Shown: one piece after another, positions 1 through 10,500 of the stretch
Position numbering within the stretch: the first letter of the stretch is position 1
Layout: every line of letters begins with the position of its first letter
Assembly: GCA_018661705.1 (NCBI GenBank)
Contig: JABJHR010000017.1
Location: 62,001 to 126,000, forward strand
DNA length: 64,000 bases
Source: Candidatus Woesearchaeota archaeon
Lineage (GTDB): Archaea > Nanobdellota > Nanobdellia > Woesearchaeales > DSVV01
Direction: 5' to 3'
Position numbers and translations under genes: made by a program
The notes under the pieces: generated by a model
Database searches by the model: none
What the model saw: only the letters and a program-made list of their open reading frames with translations
Told to the model about the DNA's origin: nothing

Positions 1-2
1 AC

Positions 3-977
3 CTTCCAAGCTATAATAAGCTTAAATTTATTGAAAAGTTGTCTAAAGCTATATTTAAATCTCATCAGATTCAAATACCTCCAAAAAACAGTAAAAATGT
101 TTTTGAAGCTTTAAATCTAATTAAGGAAGAAGCTAAAAATGGAGACATTAAATCTCTTTACATTGTTAGTTATTTGTATTATAACCTAGCCTCAGAGGAA
201 AAAAGAAAGCGAAAAGTCACTGCAAGGGATTTTGAAGACTTAATTGCATCCATTTTGAATGGTGAAGTAACTGATGAAACCAAAAGACATAATGATTATT
301 CATTAACTTCAGATGTTAGTTCTGAATTTGTTGTTAGATATATTGTAAGTAATCTAAGAGAAAAATCAGATATATTATTTGATGAATTTGGTATTTCTGT
401 AAAAACTTCTATGCCTGACAATAAAGAGATCAATATGGGTTCTTTTGCTCGGGAAGCATTATTTCATGAAATCCTTGAGGATTATGGTGGAGAAAGAAAA
501 AGTGGCTTGGGATCAGCTAACCAAATGAAAAAAGTATTTAATAAAATTTCTTCTGATGGTAAATGGAATAAGTTTGTAATTAGGTTTAAAGAAATGGTTA
601 AGAACATATTCCAAGATGATTTTCTATTTGTAATTAAGGGTGGAAGTTATCTTGAAATTTTCATTCTATCTGCTAAAGAATTACAACAATTATTTTATGA
701 TGCAATTGATTCCGGACCTGAAGAAGCCACTTGGTTAATTAATCGTTATGAGGGTAATTCGATCAGGATAAAAAGAGACCCAGTTTTAGAAAGATGCAAA
801 AAGATTAAAATTGACTTTAAGATTTTAGTTAATAGTCCAATTAGTAAATTTAATGACTTACTTTTTAGATTTGAGGATGAATCAATTAATAGGATCATTG
901 AAGAAAAAGATCAAGAATCATTTGAGAAAGAATTGATTAAAATATTTAAAAATGTTAAAGAAGTAATAAAAAAATAA
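3..977 (+). CDS. Putative restriction endonuclease partner of the adjacent C5 methyltransferase (5' end outside window)
   Basis: The frame is open from the first bases of the window. A TTG at 39 could start it, but nothing upstream stops the frame, so the true start probably lies outside. I recognise no family with certainty. A segment near residues 110-135 (DILFDEFGISVKT, then NKEINMGSF) has the spacing of a PD-(D/E)xK-type core, acidic residue then a beta strand ending in VK, as in type II restriction enzymes. The main argument is context: it converges tail to tail with a cytosine-C5 methyltransferase, 7 bp apart. The protein is charged and soluble, with no membrane segment. It could instead be an unrelated element-borne protein. 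Confidence 0.5.
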   Translation, partial: LPSYNKLKFIEKLSKAIFKSHQIQIPPKNSKNVFEALNLIKEEAKNGDIKSLYIVSYLYYNLASEEKRKRKVTARDFEDLIASILNGEVTDETKRHNDYSLTSDVSSEFVVRYIVSNLREKSDILFDEFGISVKTSMPDNKEINMGSFAREALFHEILEDYGGERKSGLGSANQMKKVFNKISSDGKWNKFVIRFKEMVKNIFQDDFLFVIKGGSYLEIFILSAKELQQLFYDAIDSGPEEATWLINRYEGNSIRIKRDPVLERCKKIKIDFKILVNSPISKFNDLLFRFEDESINRIIEEKDQESFEKELIKIFKNVKEVIKK

Positions 978-984
978 AGTTTTT

Positions 985-1953
985 CTATTCTTTAGGTAAC
1001 ATACTTGCAATATGAAATGCTAGTCTCCATGGAACAGCATTTCCTATTTGTCTAAACTGAGAAGATATTGAACCTTTAAACACAAATTTATCTGGAAATT
1101 CTTGAATTCTTGCATATTCTCTTACTGTCATCCTACGTTTTAAATTCGGGTGAGGCATAATTACGGGACCACCTGTTCCTCCACCTCTTCCAGTAACTGT
1201 TGGCGAAGGCTTATCCCACTTTGTTGCTCTATTACCTAAGTGTCCGTTAATTTTAACTTTATGGTTGTTTTTATAATGATTAAAATGACCATTCTCCTTT
1301 TTTTCTGAATAGCTTTTATTAAAAATATTTGGTTCTTCAGGAAGATCTCCAATTGCATCTCTTAAAACTTTAGGATTATTTAATGTAATGGGGGTTGGAT
1401 GAGTAAGTTTATTTTTTATGTCTTTTCTTGTTCCTAAAATAATAGTTCTTTCTCTATTCTGGGGAACACCAAAATTAACAGCGTTAAGTATTTTAAATTC
1501 AACATGATATCCTAATTTTCCTGCTTCTGATAATTCCTTTAATATTTTTTTAAATATCTTGCCTTTTTTCTGGGCTTTATCTTCTTTTGAATCATACCCT
1601 CCCAAAGAAGTTATTCCTTTAACATTTTCTGCAACAAAATATTTTGGGTTTTTTTCACTAATCACTCTTTTTAATTCTAAGTAAAGTTGATTTCGTTCAT
1701 CTTTCTCATCCCTATATTTATTTGCCACCGAAAATCCTTGACAAGGAAACCCACCAATAACTACATCACCGTCGGGAATTTTCTCGGAATCAACTTCTTC
1801 GATTGGTTTACAAACCACATTATGCTTAAAATGCTTTTTGTAAGTGTCACAAGAATCTTGATCAAAGTCATTAGCCCAAACAATTTCATGACCTGCTTTA
1901 ACAAACCCAAGATCCATGCCTCCCGCACCACAAAATAAAGAAATTATTTTCAT
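985..1953 (-). CDS. DNA (cytosine-5-)-methyltransferase
   Basis: Transfers a methyl group from SAM to C5 of cytosine in DNA. The ordered C5-MTase motifs are present over a normal 322 residues: motif I FCGAGGMDLGF at the N-terminus, motif IV GGFPCQGFS with the catalytic PCQ cysteine, motif VI ENVKG, motif VIII QNRERTIILG, motif IX around RRMTVREYARIQEFP, and motif X QIGNAVPWRLA. The target recognition region lies between VIII and IX. The start codon overlaps the stop of an upstream 47-aa RHH gene (ATGA), so the two are probably cotranslated. With the convergent gene at 3-977 it likely forms a type II restriction-modification system on a mobile element. Target specificity cannot be read from sequence. 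Confidence 0.95.
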   Translation of the reverse strand: MKIISLFCGAGGMDLGFVKAGHEIVWANDFDQDSCDTYKKHFKHNVVCKPIEEVDSEKIPDGDVVIGGFPCQGFSVANKYRDEKDERNQLYLELKRVISEKNPKYFVAENVKGITSLGGYDSKEDKAQKKGKIFKKILKELSEAGKLGYHVEFKILNAVNFGVPQNRERTIILGTRKDIKNKLTHPTPITLNNPKVLRDAIGDLPEEPNIFNKSYSEKKENGHFNHYKNNHKVKINGHLGNRATKWDKPSPTVTGRGGGTGGPVIMPHPNLKRRMTVREYARIQEFPDKFVFKGSISSQFRQIGNAVPWRLAFHIASMLPKE

Positions 1954-2093
1954 ACTAGATCACCACCACTTAATTTTTCTTTCATAAATTTTTCTATACT
2001 TTTAGAAAGAGCAATAGTGTTCTTCTCACAGAAAATTTGATATTTTTGATATACATCTTCATCTATACTTAATGTAACATTTTTTTGAACCAT
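1950..2093 (-). CDS. Small ribbon-helix-helix (Arc/CopG-like) protein, 47 aa
   Basis: A 47-codon frame reads MVQKNVTLSIDEDVYQKYQ and continues as two predicted helices. This is the pattern of an RHH DNA-binding protein: a beta strand KNVTLSID, then helix-turn-helix. It has a strong SD (GAGGTGG) 5 nt before the ATG. A TATA element reading TTTATATA on this strand lies near 2141-2150. Its TGA overlaps the methyltransferase ATG. The arrangement suggests a repressor or controller of the methylase gene, analogous to C proteins of restriction-modification systems; an antitoxin-like role is the alternative. Fold call is moderately sure, role is inference. Confidence 0.7.
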   Translation of the reverse strand: MVQKNVTLSIDEDVYQKYQIFCEKNTIALSKSIEKFMKEKLSGGDLV

Positions 2094-2258
2094 CTGACCA
2101 CCTCATTTGAATTCACTTGTAAACAAATGGAGATCTTAATGATATATAAATCTTGTGGAGGGTTGTCCAGTGGCTAGTGCCTATTATTTTCTCTTGTATT
2201 ACACTCTCCGACATCTTCTTTTCTATTTTCATGGGCTTTCCCTTGTTAGGGTGATTTC

Positions 2259-2396
2259 ATGAAGTGTGTAATTTGCGATAAGGAACTGAATTTTAAGGAA
2301 GGGATATTTTGCCAATCTTGTGTAGATTTCCTTACTTGGAAGTATGGTAGTTTGGAAGCTTATGAGAAAGCCCGTAATAAGGGGGTGTCGAAATGA
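2259..2396 (+). CDS. Small zinc-binding protein, 45 aa (CxxC...CxxC)
   Basis: The frame begins MKCVICDKEL and contains FCQSC, giving two CxxC pairs that should bind one zinc ion. A GGGTGA SD lies 6 nt before the ATG. Its stop overlaps the next ATG (ATGA at 2393), so it is the first gene of the secretion-like operon that follows. Function is unknown. Small zinc-finger proteins are common on archaeal mobile elements, where they may act as regulators. Confidence 0.65.
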   Translation: MKCVICDKELNFKEGIFCQSCVDFLTWKYGSLEAYEKARNKGVSK

Positions 2397-2686
2397 ATAA
2401 GCTGTTAATTTGGCTTTTGTTGGCTGAACTTTTCCCTGCTATAATCTTGATCTTGTTGTTGCTTAGTAATTTAGGCATTTTTAGTGCTGATACACTGAAA
2501 GCATTAATCTTGATTGTTTCAGTTGTTTACATAGCGACGATTGAAATTGCAGTTTTGGTTAAGCTTAGCCAGAAGCCTAAGACAAAGATTAAGCTCAAAC
2601 CAAAGATTGAGCTTATTGAAGCTCCTAAACCATTTTGTTTGTTAGATTTGGTTTTTGAGCCTAATTTTGGAGGTAGAACGAAATGA
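2393..2686 (+). CDS. Small membrane protein of the T4SS-like operon
   Basis: A 97-aa protein with two strongly hydrophobic segments (about residues 3-28 and 35-58), then a basic Lys/Pro-rich tail (KPKTKIKLKPKIEL). It overlaps the genes on both sides by 4 nt (ATGA junctions), so it belongs to the same translation-coupled operon as the VirB2- and VirB6-like genes. No family recognised. By size and position it may be a small inner-membrane component of the channel. Confidence 0.7.
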   Translation: MNKLLIWLLLAELFPAIILILLLLSNLGIFSADTLKALILIVSVVYIATIEIAVLVKLSQKPKTKIKLKPKIELIEAPKPFCLLDLVFEPNFGGRTK

Positions 2687-3012
2687 AACAAGTATTATGG
2701 TTGGTGTTAATTCTTAGTCTATTGCTTGTGCCTAGTGTTTTGGCTGAGCTTGATTTTGATCAAGAGTTAACACCTGAAGAAGAAGAGCAGTTTGATGATA
2801 TTCTTGCACCTGTTATGAAAGTGTATAATTTCATCAAATATGCGGCAAGCATCATGGGTGTTTTGATGTTAGTGTTTGCTGGAATAACTTTCATCACTGC
2901 AGGTGGTGAGACTGGAAAGAAAGAGAGGGCTAAAAACATGGCTGTTGGTGTTGTGATTGGTTTGATAGTAATCTGGGTTGCACCGCTGGTCGTGAAATAT
3001 GTGTTCTCATGA
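2683..3012 (+). CDS. VirB2/TrbC-like pilin subunit
   Basis: A 109-aa protein with an N-terminal signal peptide (cleavage after VLA, about residue 21), a short acidic stretch (LTPEEEEQFDD), then two hydrophobic helices separated by a short polar loop (TAGGETGKKERAKN). This is the layout of VirB2/TrbC pilins and of the small CedA1-type proteins of archaeal DNA-transfer systems. It overlaps the following VirB6-like gene by 4 nt. Assignment rests on topology and gene order, not on a family motif. Confidence 0.75.
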   Translation: MKQVLWLVLILSLLLVPSVLAELDFDQELTPEEEEQFDDILAPVMKVYNFIKYAASIMGVLMLVFAGITFITAGGETGKKERAKNMAVGVVIGLIVIWVAPLVVKYVFS

Positions 3013-5063
3013 AAACTGCAATAATCTTTTTTTTGTTTTTGTTGATTCCGTCAGCTTTAGCTATTGATTGCAGTTTGAGTGGTGATGAAAGTTATTGTGA
3101 GAGTGTAAAAAGTAGTGATTTAAGTGAGGTGGAGAAAGATTTGTTATATTCTAGTTTGTTGTATGAGGATAGCACTTCTCCACTTCATAATTTTATTAAA
3201 GATTATAATGAGCAGATTGAAGTTATTGAACCTCCTGATAATGTTGAAATTCATAATTCTAATCAAATTAAGAATGCTTGGTTGTCTTTTTTAGTTTTGT
3301 TTCCTTCAGTAGTTGAAAATGATACTTTGCTCGTCGCTGATAATGTTGAGATGATTAGTGCTTATGATTATGATGTTTATGTTCCTAATGACTTTTCTTA
3401 TTCTTATCCTCACACGAGTGGTGGTGATTGTAAGAGGAAACATTACTTAACTAAAAATGAAGCTGTGCTTAATTATTATTTTAATAATAATTTAGTTAGT
3501 AATCCATTTAATGTTTATTCAGATGGCACTGTTAAAGCAGAGCTAGATATTACTACCCAAATTAAGAGGAAGCACTATCGTTGGGAAAGTTACTGTTGTA
3601 GGTATTCTTATGGAAAGTGTAGAAGATGGTGCCATGCTTGTAAATATCACCACAGCAATTACTTGAATGATCATCTTATATTAACAGAAGAAAAAGAAGT
3701 TGTTCATTATGATAAAATTCCGTCGGCAGAAGTAACTATTACTAATCAATATTATAACACAACTAAAGGAAAGTTTTCTGCTAGTAATTATAGTTTATTT
3801 ACTTTAAGTTTTGATGATTCTTTTATTTCTAAGCAAGATTATTATTACAGTTTATTTTTTGATAAGAAGCCTTACTACTTTGCCTATATTAAAGCAGAAC
3901 TTTTTGAAAAAACTACTGTAAAGAATATTTATTCTAACCAAGATACTTTCATTATTAAGAATCCTGAAGAATGCCATCTTGATGCTTACAATCATTTCAG
4001 TAGTTTTAGTTCTGAGTGTGACATGACTTTACATCAAGAAAATATTGAAGATTTAAATTCCGACGAGCAAAGTGGAAGTTTAAACTTACTTTTTCATATT
4101 TCAATCTTGATTTTATTAATTTACTTAATCTACAAATTAGTTAAGTCTCAATTTGGCAAGTTTGTCATGCCTGTGTTAATACTTTTTTTATTGTTAATTC
4201 CTACTGTGTATGCGGCTCCTTCTGACGAGCCAGAGGAAGAATGTGGATTGACTAATCTTGCCAGTTGTATTCCTGAGAAGATGTATGAATATTTGTTAGT
4301 TATAATTAATGCTCCTTTGATTCCTTTACTTTCAGGAATTCAAGGGTTGTTAACAACAGAAGTTTCAGTAGATTTATTTCATCATATCTGGTCTATAATT
4401 CGCTACATTTTAAGTTTCTTTTACTTATTTTTCTTTTTGTATGCAGGATACATTTTCTTAACTTCCAACGCAGATCCAGTAAAAAGAGGAATGGCAAAAG
4501 ATTTACTTAAAGACACTTTTTTAATGATCATTTTAATTCAAGCTTCATTTTATATTTACAAATTAGTTTTATTAGTTAATGCTTCTTTAACAGGATCAAT
4601 TCTGCCAATGATTGACCCACATTTCTTTTTACTTACAGCAGACAATATTGTGAACATAGGATTAGAATTTCTTTTCAACATGAGTTACGGAATAACCTTA
4701 TTTGTAACTTTAATTTTACTTGTCTTAAGATATATTATTGTAGCTTTTGGTGCAATTATTTTTCCGATTGCTATATTTTGTTATTTTCTTCCACCACTCA
4801 AAGGATATGGTAAGTTTGCACTGAATGTTTTAGGGATATTTATCTTTATTTCATTCATTGACTTATTAATTATTTTAGCTTGTTCAATGTTAATAGAAAT
4901 ACCTGTGTTTGAGAACTTCAAAATAATAGTTATGATCACTTGTTTTGGAATTATTAACTGGACGCTATTCTTAGCTATAAAGTTTGCTTTAACTAAAAGT
5001 TCTGCTAGTAATATTGGAGAAGATGTAAGTAAAGCTATGAAGTATATTGCATTATTGGCTTAG
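3009..5063 (+). CDS. VirB6/TrbL-like polytopic membrane protein with Cys-rich N-terminal ectodomain
   Basis: A 684-aa protein. Residues 1-18 form a signal peptide. Residues about 20-350 are a predicted external domain with cysteine clusters (ESYCCRYSYGKCRRWCHAC). A membrane segment follows at about 360-378. A second signal-peptide-like segment (VLILFLLLIPTVYA followed by APSDEP) lies near 390-405, and then about seven hydrophobic helices. The C-terminal half matches the size and topology of VirB6/TrbL/CedA channel proteins. The second signal-like segment suggests fusion of two ancestral genes or internal processing. It sits between the pilin-like gene and the helicase/VirB4 genes. Confidence 0.7.
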   Translation: MKTAIIFFLFLLIPSALAIDCSLSGDESYCESVKSSDLSEVEKDLLYSSLLYEDSTSPLHNFIKDYNEQIEVIEPPDNVEIHNSNQIKNAWLSFLVLFPSVVENDTLLVADNVEMISAYDYDVYVPNDFSYSYPHTSGGDCKRKHYLTKNEAVLNYYFNNNLVSNPFNVYSDGTVKAELDITTQIKRKHYRWESYCCRYSYGKCRRWCHACKYHHSNYLNDHLILTEEKEVVHYDKIPSAEVTITNQYYNTTKGKFSASNYSLFTLSFDDSFISKQDYYYSLFFDKKPYYFAYIKAELFEKTTVKNIYSNQDTFIIKNPEECHLDAYNHFSSFSSECDMTLHQENIEDLNSDEQSGSLNLLFHISILILLIYLIYKLVKSQFGKFVMPVLILFLLLIPTVYAAPSDEPEEECGLTNLASCIPEKMYEYLLVIINAPLIPLLSGIQGLLTTEVSVDLFHHIWSIIRYILSFFYLFFFLYAGYIFLTSNADPVKRGMAKDLLKDTFLMIILIQASFYIYKLVLLVNASLTGSILPMIDPHFFLLTADNIVNIGLEFLFNMSYGITLFVTLILLVLRYIIVAFGAIIFPIAIFCYFLPPLKGYGKFALNVLGIFIFISFIDLLIILACSMLIEIPVFENFKIIVMITCFGIINWTLFLAIKFALTKSSASNIGEDVSKAMKYIALLA

Positions 5064-5106
5064 AAAGAACAAAATTTATTAAATAACTTCACTATCAGAC
5101 AGATTA

Positions 5107-7539
5107 ATGGGCTTTATTAAAGAATTTATTAAAAGAAAAGAAAATGAGATTATTAAAGATTCTAATAAAGCAGTAAATAAATTAACTAAAGAATGGTCTT
5201 TATTTGCAAAAAAAGATGCTTATTTAATTTATGATGATAAATCAGAAGTTTTACACTTAATCAATTCTGGAAACAAAGAGACTATAGTTCCGTGGTACTT
5301 CTTTTGGAATTTTAAATTGAAGTCAAATTTAAAATCTAATCTTGAAGCATTAAGAGAGTATGAAGGCAAAGTTAAAATTTATAATCAAAACTTTGTGATT
5401 TCTAAGAAAAAACAATACAATTACTTGTTTAAGAAAGATGACTTAACTTTGGATGATGATCAACAAACTGCAATTATTACTGATGATAAACACAATCTTG
5501 TTGTTGCAGGAGCTGGTTCTGGTAAGACCGAAGTGTTAATCACAAGGATTGCTTATCTTATTAAACGAAAAGGGGATACTATTAATCCTAATAGAATACT
5601 GGCTTTAGCATTTCAAAACAAAGCATCAAAAGAAGTAAAGGAGAGATTAAAGAAAAGATATGGTGTTGATGTTGAGATTAGAACTTTTCATGGTTTAGGT
5701 AGGAAGATAATTGACGATGCTTCCAAGATAAAAGGAGTAAAAGCACCACAATTAAAAGAAGATTGTTCTGAAGATTGGAAATATCAGAGATATATTCAAA
5801 CTTTGTTTAATAAAGAAATATCTATTAATAAGAAATTACAAAATGAAGTTATTAACTTTATGAAGCATTATGGTGACGATGAAAGAATTAAGGAGGAGGC
5901 AGAATTCAAAGAAAAAGAAGAGTTTTATAATTATAGGAGAAATTTAACATATACTGCATTAGACGGAACTCAAGTAAGAAGTGAATCTGAACGAGAAATA
6001 TTAAACTTTTTTTTAATGAATAAATTAAATGGAGATAACATAAAAATTCTTTATGAAAATTCGGCGGTCTGGATGAAATATAAAAATGAAGAGGGAGAAG
6101 AAATAATTCCTAGACCTGATTTTTACTTTCCAGATTTTGACATTTATTTAGAACATTGGGCAGTTGGAAAAAATGGAAAAGTTCCAAGTTGGTTTTCTGG
6201 AAGCAATCCCACAGAAGAGTATGCTAATTCTATGAATATTAAAAAAGAGAAGTACAAACAAAATAACAAACAATTATTTGAGACCTCACAAGCAGATGTT
6301 GAGAATAATAATCTTCAAGAAGTGTTAGCAAAAAGATTTATGGAAGTAATAAAAAAAGTTAATCCAGAAGAAACTTTTAGTATTGCTCCTCTGTCATATA
6401 AAGAATTAGTTGAATCTGTCTGGGAATCAGCAAAATTTGTAAAGCAAGTCCCAATGAATATTTCTAATTTTATCACTATTGCAAAAACATATAGACTTTA
6501 TCCTAAAGATATTGATAAAAGATTAATTAATAAAAAATGGTCTCTTAAACAATCTTCTTTTGCTAAGATTGCAAATCAAATTTATGAAATTTATCAAAAA
6601 GAGTTTGAAAAAGGAAATTATATTGACTTCTCAGATATGATTAATGTTGCAGTTGATTATCTAAAAAATAATCCTACATTATACAAAGATAAATATGATC
6701 ACATCCTTATTGATGAGTATCAAGATATTAGTACACAAAGATATGAAATGATTAAAGAATTAATGAATAAGAATAAAAGTTGTAAATTGTTTTGTGTAGG
6801 TGACGACTGGCAGAGTATAATGGGCTTTGCAGGTTCGAATCTTGATTTTTTTATTAACTTTGGAAATTATTTCAAACATCCTGCAAGGACTGATTTAACT
6901 AAAAATTATAGAAGTATAAAATCAATAGTTGATGTTGGAGCTTGCATTATTAAGAATAATAAAGAAGGTCAAATAAAGAAGGAAACATTTTCCAATTCAG
7001 ATAAAACAAAACCAATTTTAGTTTATTCCTCAAAACATCAAAAGAAGTTTTTTTCACAGTATTATGAGCAGATTGCTAAGCATTGTCTTGATATGATTAA
7101 AGAATACCATACTAAAGAAAATTATCATTATAGTGATTTTATGATTCTTTTGAGGATTGCTAATAAAAAGAAATTAAGAAATTTTATTAGTGAATATGCT
7201 CAAAAGTTGGGGATCCCTATTTCTGAAAAAGCAGAAAGAGTAAATTGTGTTAGAATTATGTCAGTACATAAGAGTAAAGGATTACAAGCAAAAGTGGTTA
7301 TGATATTAAATGTTGATAAAGATTTGTATGGGTTTCCTTGTGAATTAGAAAATCCAGATATATTTCAACCCGCAATTAAAAATAATGATGGATTAAGAGA
7401 ACAAGAAGAAAGAAGATTATTTTATGTTGCAGTTACAAGAGCAAAAGAAGAAGTGATCATGTACACTCAAAAAAATTCTGAAAGTGATTTTATTACTGAG
7501 ATTAAAGAATTTGTTAAGAGAGAAGAGTTAGGATATTAA
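5107..7539 (+). CDS. UvrD/Rep-family helicase with internal PD-(D/E)xK nuclease-like domain
   Basis: An 810-aa superfamily 1 helicase. Walker A is VAGAGSGKTEVLITR near residue 134, motif II is DEYQDIS near 536, and the C-terminal motifs are MSVHKSKGLQAK and RRLFYVAVTRAKEE. Between the N-terminal motifs and motif II lies an insertion (about 285-420) reading VRSESEREI, then RPDFYFPDFDIYLEHW and a conserved K/Y region. This is the pattern of the endonuclease domain inserted in some HelD/UvrD-like helicases. It is probably a DNA-processing enzyme of the element. A TATA element near 5070-5080 fits its own leaderless transcript. Confidence 0.88.
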   Translation: MGFIKEFIKRKENEIIKDSNKAVNKLTKEWSLFAKKDAYLIYDDKSEVLHLINSGNKETIVPWYFFWNFKLKSNLKSNLEALREYEGKVKIYNQNFVISKKKQYNYLFKKDDLTLDDDQQTAIITDDKHNLVVAGAGSGKTEVLITRIAYLIKRKGDTINPNRILALAFQNKASKEVKERLKKRYGVDVEIRTFHGLGRKIIDDASKIKGVKAPQLKEDCSEDWKYQRYIQTLFNKEISINKKLQNEVINFMKHYGDDERIKEEAEFKEKEEFYNYRRNLTYTALDGTQVRSESEREILNFFLMNKLNGDNIKILYENSAVWMKYKNEEGEEIIPRPDFYFPDFDIYLEHWAVGKNGKVPSWFSGSNPTEEYANSMNIKKEKYKQNNKQLFETSQADVENNNLQEVLAKRFMEVIKKVNPEETFSIAPLSYKELVESVWESAKFVKQVPMNISNFITIAKTYRLYPKDIDKRLINKKWSLKQSSFAKIANQIYEIYQKEFEKGNYIDFSDMINVAVDYLKNNPTLYKDKYDHILIDEYQDISTQRYEMIKELMNKNKSCKLFCVGDDWQSIMGFAGSNLDFFINFGNYFKHPARTDLTKNYRSIKSIVDVGACIIKNNKEGQIKKETFSNSDKTKPILVYSSKHQKKFFSQYYEQIAKHCLDMIKEYHTKENYHYSDFMILLRIANKKKLRNFISEYAQKLGIPISEKAERVNCVRIMSVHKSKGLQAKVVMILNVDKDLYGFPCELENPDIFQPAIKNNDGLREQEERRLFYVAVTRAKEEVIMYTQKNSESDFITEIKEFVKREELGY

Positions 7540-7588
7540 ACTTTCCTCCGACATCTCATTATAAACAATCTTAATCTTATTCTTTGGT

Positions 7589-10500
7589 GTGGCATACGAT
7601 ATTCCTCCACCATTACAGCATAAAGAGAAGATTATGTTTGGTCTTACTTTTTCTCAGTTAGCTTATGCTATTCCTACTTTCTTAACACTGTTTGTGTTAA
7701 TCTTCAAAACTAATCTTAGTATTGAAGTGTCTGGAACTATCTCTTGTTTCTTAGTCTTTTTAGCTGTGTTCTTTATGTTTTTCGATGGTTCTGCTAAGAT
7801 TAAACATTGGTGGAATTTTCTTAAGAATCCTAAAGTTGAAGTTTTGAGTGAGAAACTAAAGAAAATTGTTGACATAAAGAAGATTAAGGGCAATGTTATT
7901 GAGCAGTCTAAATCTAAACTTGCTATTCTTGAAGTTATTCCTATGAATTTTATGATTAAGAATGAGGAAGAACAAGAATCTATTATTGTAGGTTTTCAAA
8001 AGTTTCTGAACAGTTTAGATTTTTCTGTGCAGATTCATATTACTAGCAATCGGATTGATTTAGATAATCATCTTAACCATACTAATAATAAAATTAAAAA
8101 TAAGATTAAAAAATCAAAAGATTGTGCTCATTTGAAAACGTTAGCAGATTCTTATTGTGGTTTTGTTAATGAGTCTATTAAAGATAATAATGTTCAAAAT
8201 AGAAGTTTTTACATTATTATTCGAGAGAAAGATGATCTTGATATGCAAAGTAAGGTTTGTACTGAAAAACTTGCTAGTTTAGGTTTGAAAGTAAAAAGAT
8301 TAAATGAAACACAGATAGTAAATTACTTTAAGTTTTACATTACTAACAATAAAGAGAAAGAATCTAAGCAAGAGGAAGTAAGTGATGTTGCTCATTTTCT
8401 TTATGCTCCTGAGAAAGTTCAATTTTTTCCAGACCATTTTAAGGTAGATGATGTTTTTTGTAAAGTTATTGCAGTTACTGGTTATCCGCACAGCGTGGAG
8501 ATGGGCTTCTTAGATAAATTAATTTCTTCAGGGGAAAAATATGACATTAGTATTCATATTGAACCTTTCCCTATTGAAGTTACAATGATTCAGCTTAACA
8601 GAGATTTACAAAAGCAACAGGCTGATTTGTACGCAGATAAGAAAAAAGGAATTCTTAATCCAAGTTTAGAAATTAAGTTTAACTCAACTAAAAAAGTATT
8701 GGAAGACTTGCAGAAAGGTAAACAAAAACTATTCAATGTTTCTTTGTATGTCATGTGTAAGTCTGAAATCGGAGATTTTAAAGAAGATGGTGAAAAGAAA
8801 GCTAAAGAAACTATTAATCTTATGGCTAAAAGAGTTAAAGCTGATCTCGATGGGTTAATGATTCAAAGTAGTGTTCCAATGTTTCAAATGATGGAATGTT
8901 ATTCTAGTATGCTTCCTTTAGCAAATAATCAATTAGAAATTAAAAGGAATATTCACACTGAAGGACTCGCCGCATTTTTCCCATTTTCTAGTCCTTTTTT
9001 AGATATCCAAGATGATGGTGTGTTAATGGGATTAAATAAGAATAAAATCCCTTACATTAAAAATATCTTTAACTTAGCTAATGCTAATGGTATTATTTTA
9101 GCAACATCTGGTTCTGGAAAGTCTTATTTTACTAAACTTCTCCTCTCAAGACAGTACATGAATGGTTGCGATACAATTATTATTGATCCACAAGGAGAAT
9201 ATTTGGCAATTACTGATCATTACAAGGGTGAAAATATTACAATCTCCAAAGATTCTGAAACAATCATTAACCCTTTGGACTTGATGGGACATGAATATTT
9301 AGAAAAACGTTTGTCATTAATTGATTTATTTAACATTATGTTTGGAGATATTAATGAACTACAAAAGTCCATTTTAGATAAAGCTGTTGATATGACTTAT
9401 GAAAATAAAGGCATTGACAGAAATGATTACACCAGTAGTGAACCTCCTAGATTAAGTGATCTCTTTGCAATGCTTAAAAAACTAGAAAGTAAAGCAGTAC
9501 AGCAAGAAAAAGTAACTTACAGGGCATTACTTAACAGATTGCAAATGTACACTGAAAGAGGAGTATTTGGTTTCTTAGATAAGAAAACTAATCTTAATTT
9601 TGATAATGACTTTGTGTGTTTCAATATCGGATCAATGCCGAAACAAGTCAAACCAGTAGTTATGTTTCTAATTTTAGATTATGTTTTCATGAAGATGAAA
9701 GATAATAATAGAAGAAAATTACTAGTTATTGATGAGGCTTGGTCTATGTTACAAACAGCAGAACAATCTAGCTACATTTTTGAAATAATTAAGACCTGCC
9801 GTAAATATAACTTAGGTTTACTGATGATCACTCAAGATGTAGCAGATTTAGTTGGAAGTAAAGCAGGACACGCAGTTTTAGCCAACACTTCTTACACATT
9901 CTTACTTAGACAAAAACCTGCTGTAATTAGCAATGTAGCCAAGACTTTCAATCTAAGCCAAGCAGAGAGAGATTTCTTAATTTCTGCACAGCTTGGAGCA
10001 GGAATTCTCTTAATGGAAAATGACCATCAAGAATTAGAAGTTATTGCCTCTCCTGAAGAACATCGTTTAATTACAACCAATCCTGATGAAATGATTAAAA
10101 TTAGTGAAAGCAAAAAACCAAAGCCAAGCAAAGAACAAAAAGAAGTTGAAAATGCAGGACTGGATTTAACTAAACACATTTACTTATCAAATGAACTCAG
10201 CACATTACAAAAAAACATTCTAGCTAATCATAACTATGTATTGAAGAAAGGTCATGGTTTAGAATCGGGACCCCACACATTTTATGTAAAACCAAATCAT
10301 CCTGAAAGTCCTGAGCATACTTTACTTGTTGGATTGATCACAGAAGAATTAAAAAAACACACAAAAGAAGTTTCAACCTACCAAACCAAAAAGCCAGACA
10401 TAATTTTCAAAAACAAAGTAGGGCAGGAGATTGTTTTGGAAATTGAGACTGGAGCAGGATTAAAAAAACACAGAAAGAGAATGGATGAGAAATTTGAGGA

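Noticed and set aside
2205-7556. CTCCGACATCT occurring before the operon (about 2206) and before the VirB4 gene (about 7546)
   Set aside because: Only two copies of 11 bp were seen and no protein or promoter link is evident, so it was not listed as an operator.
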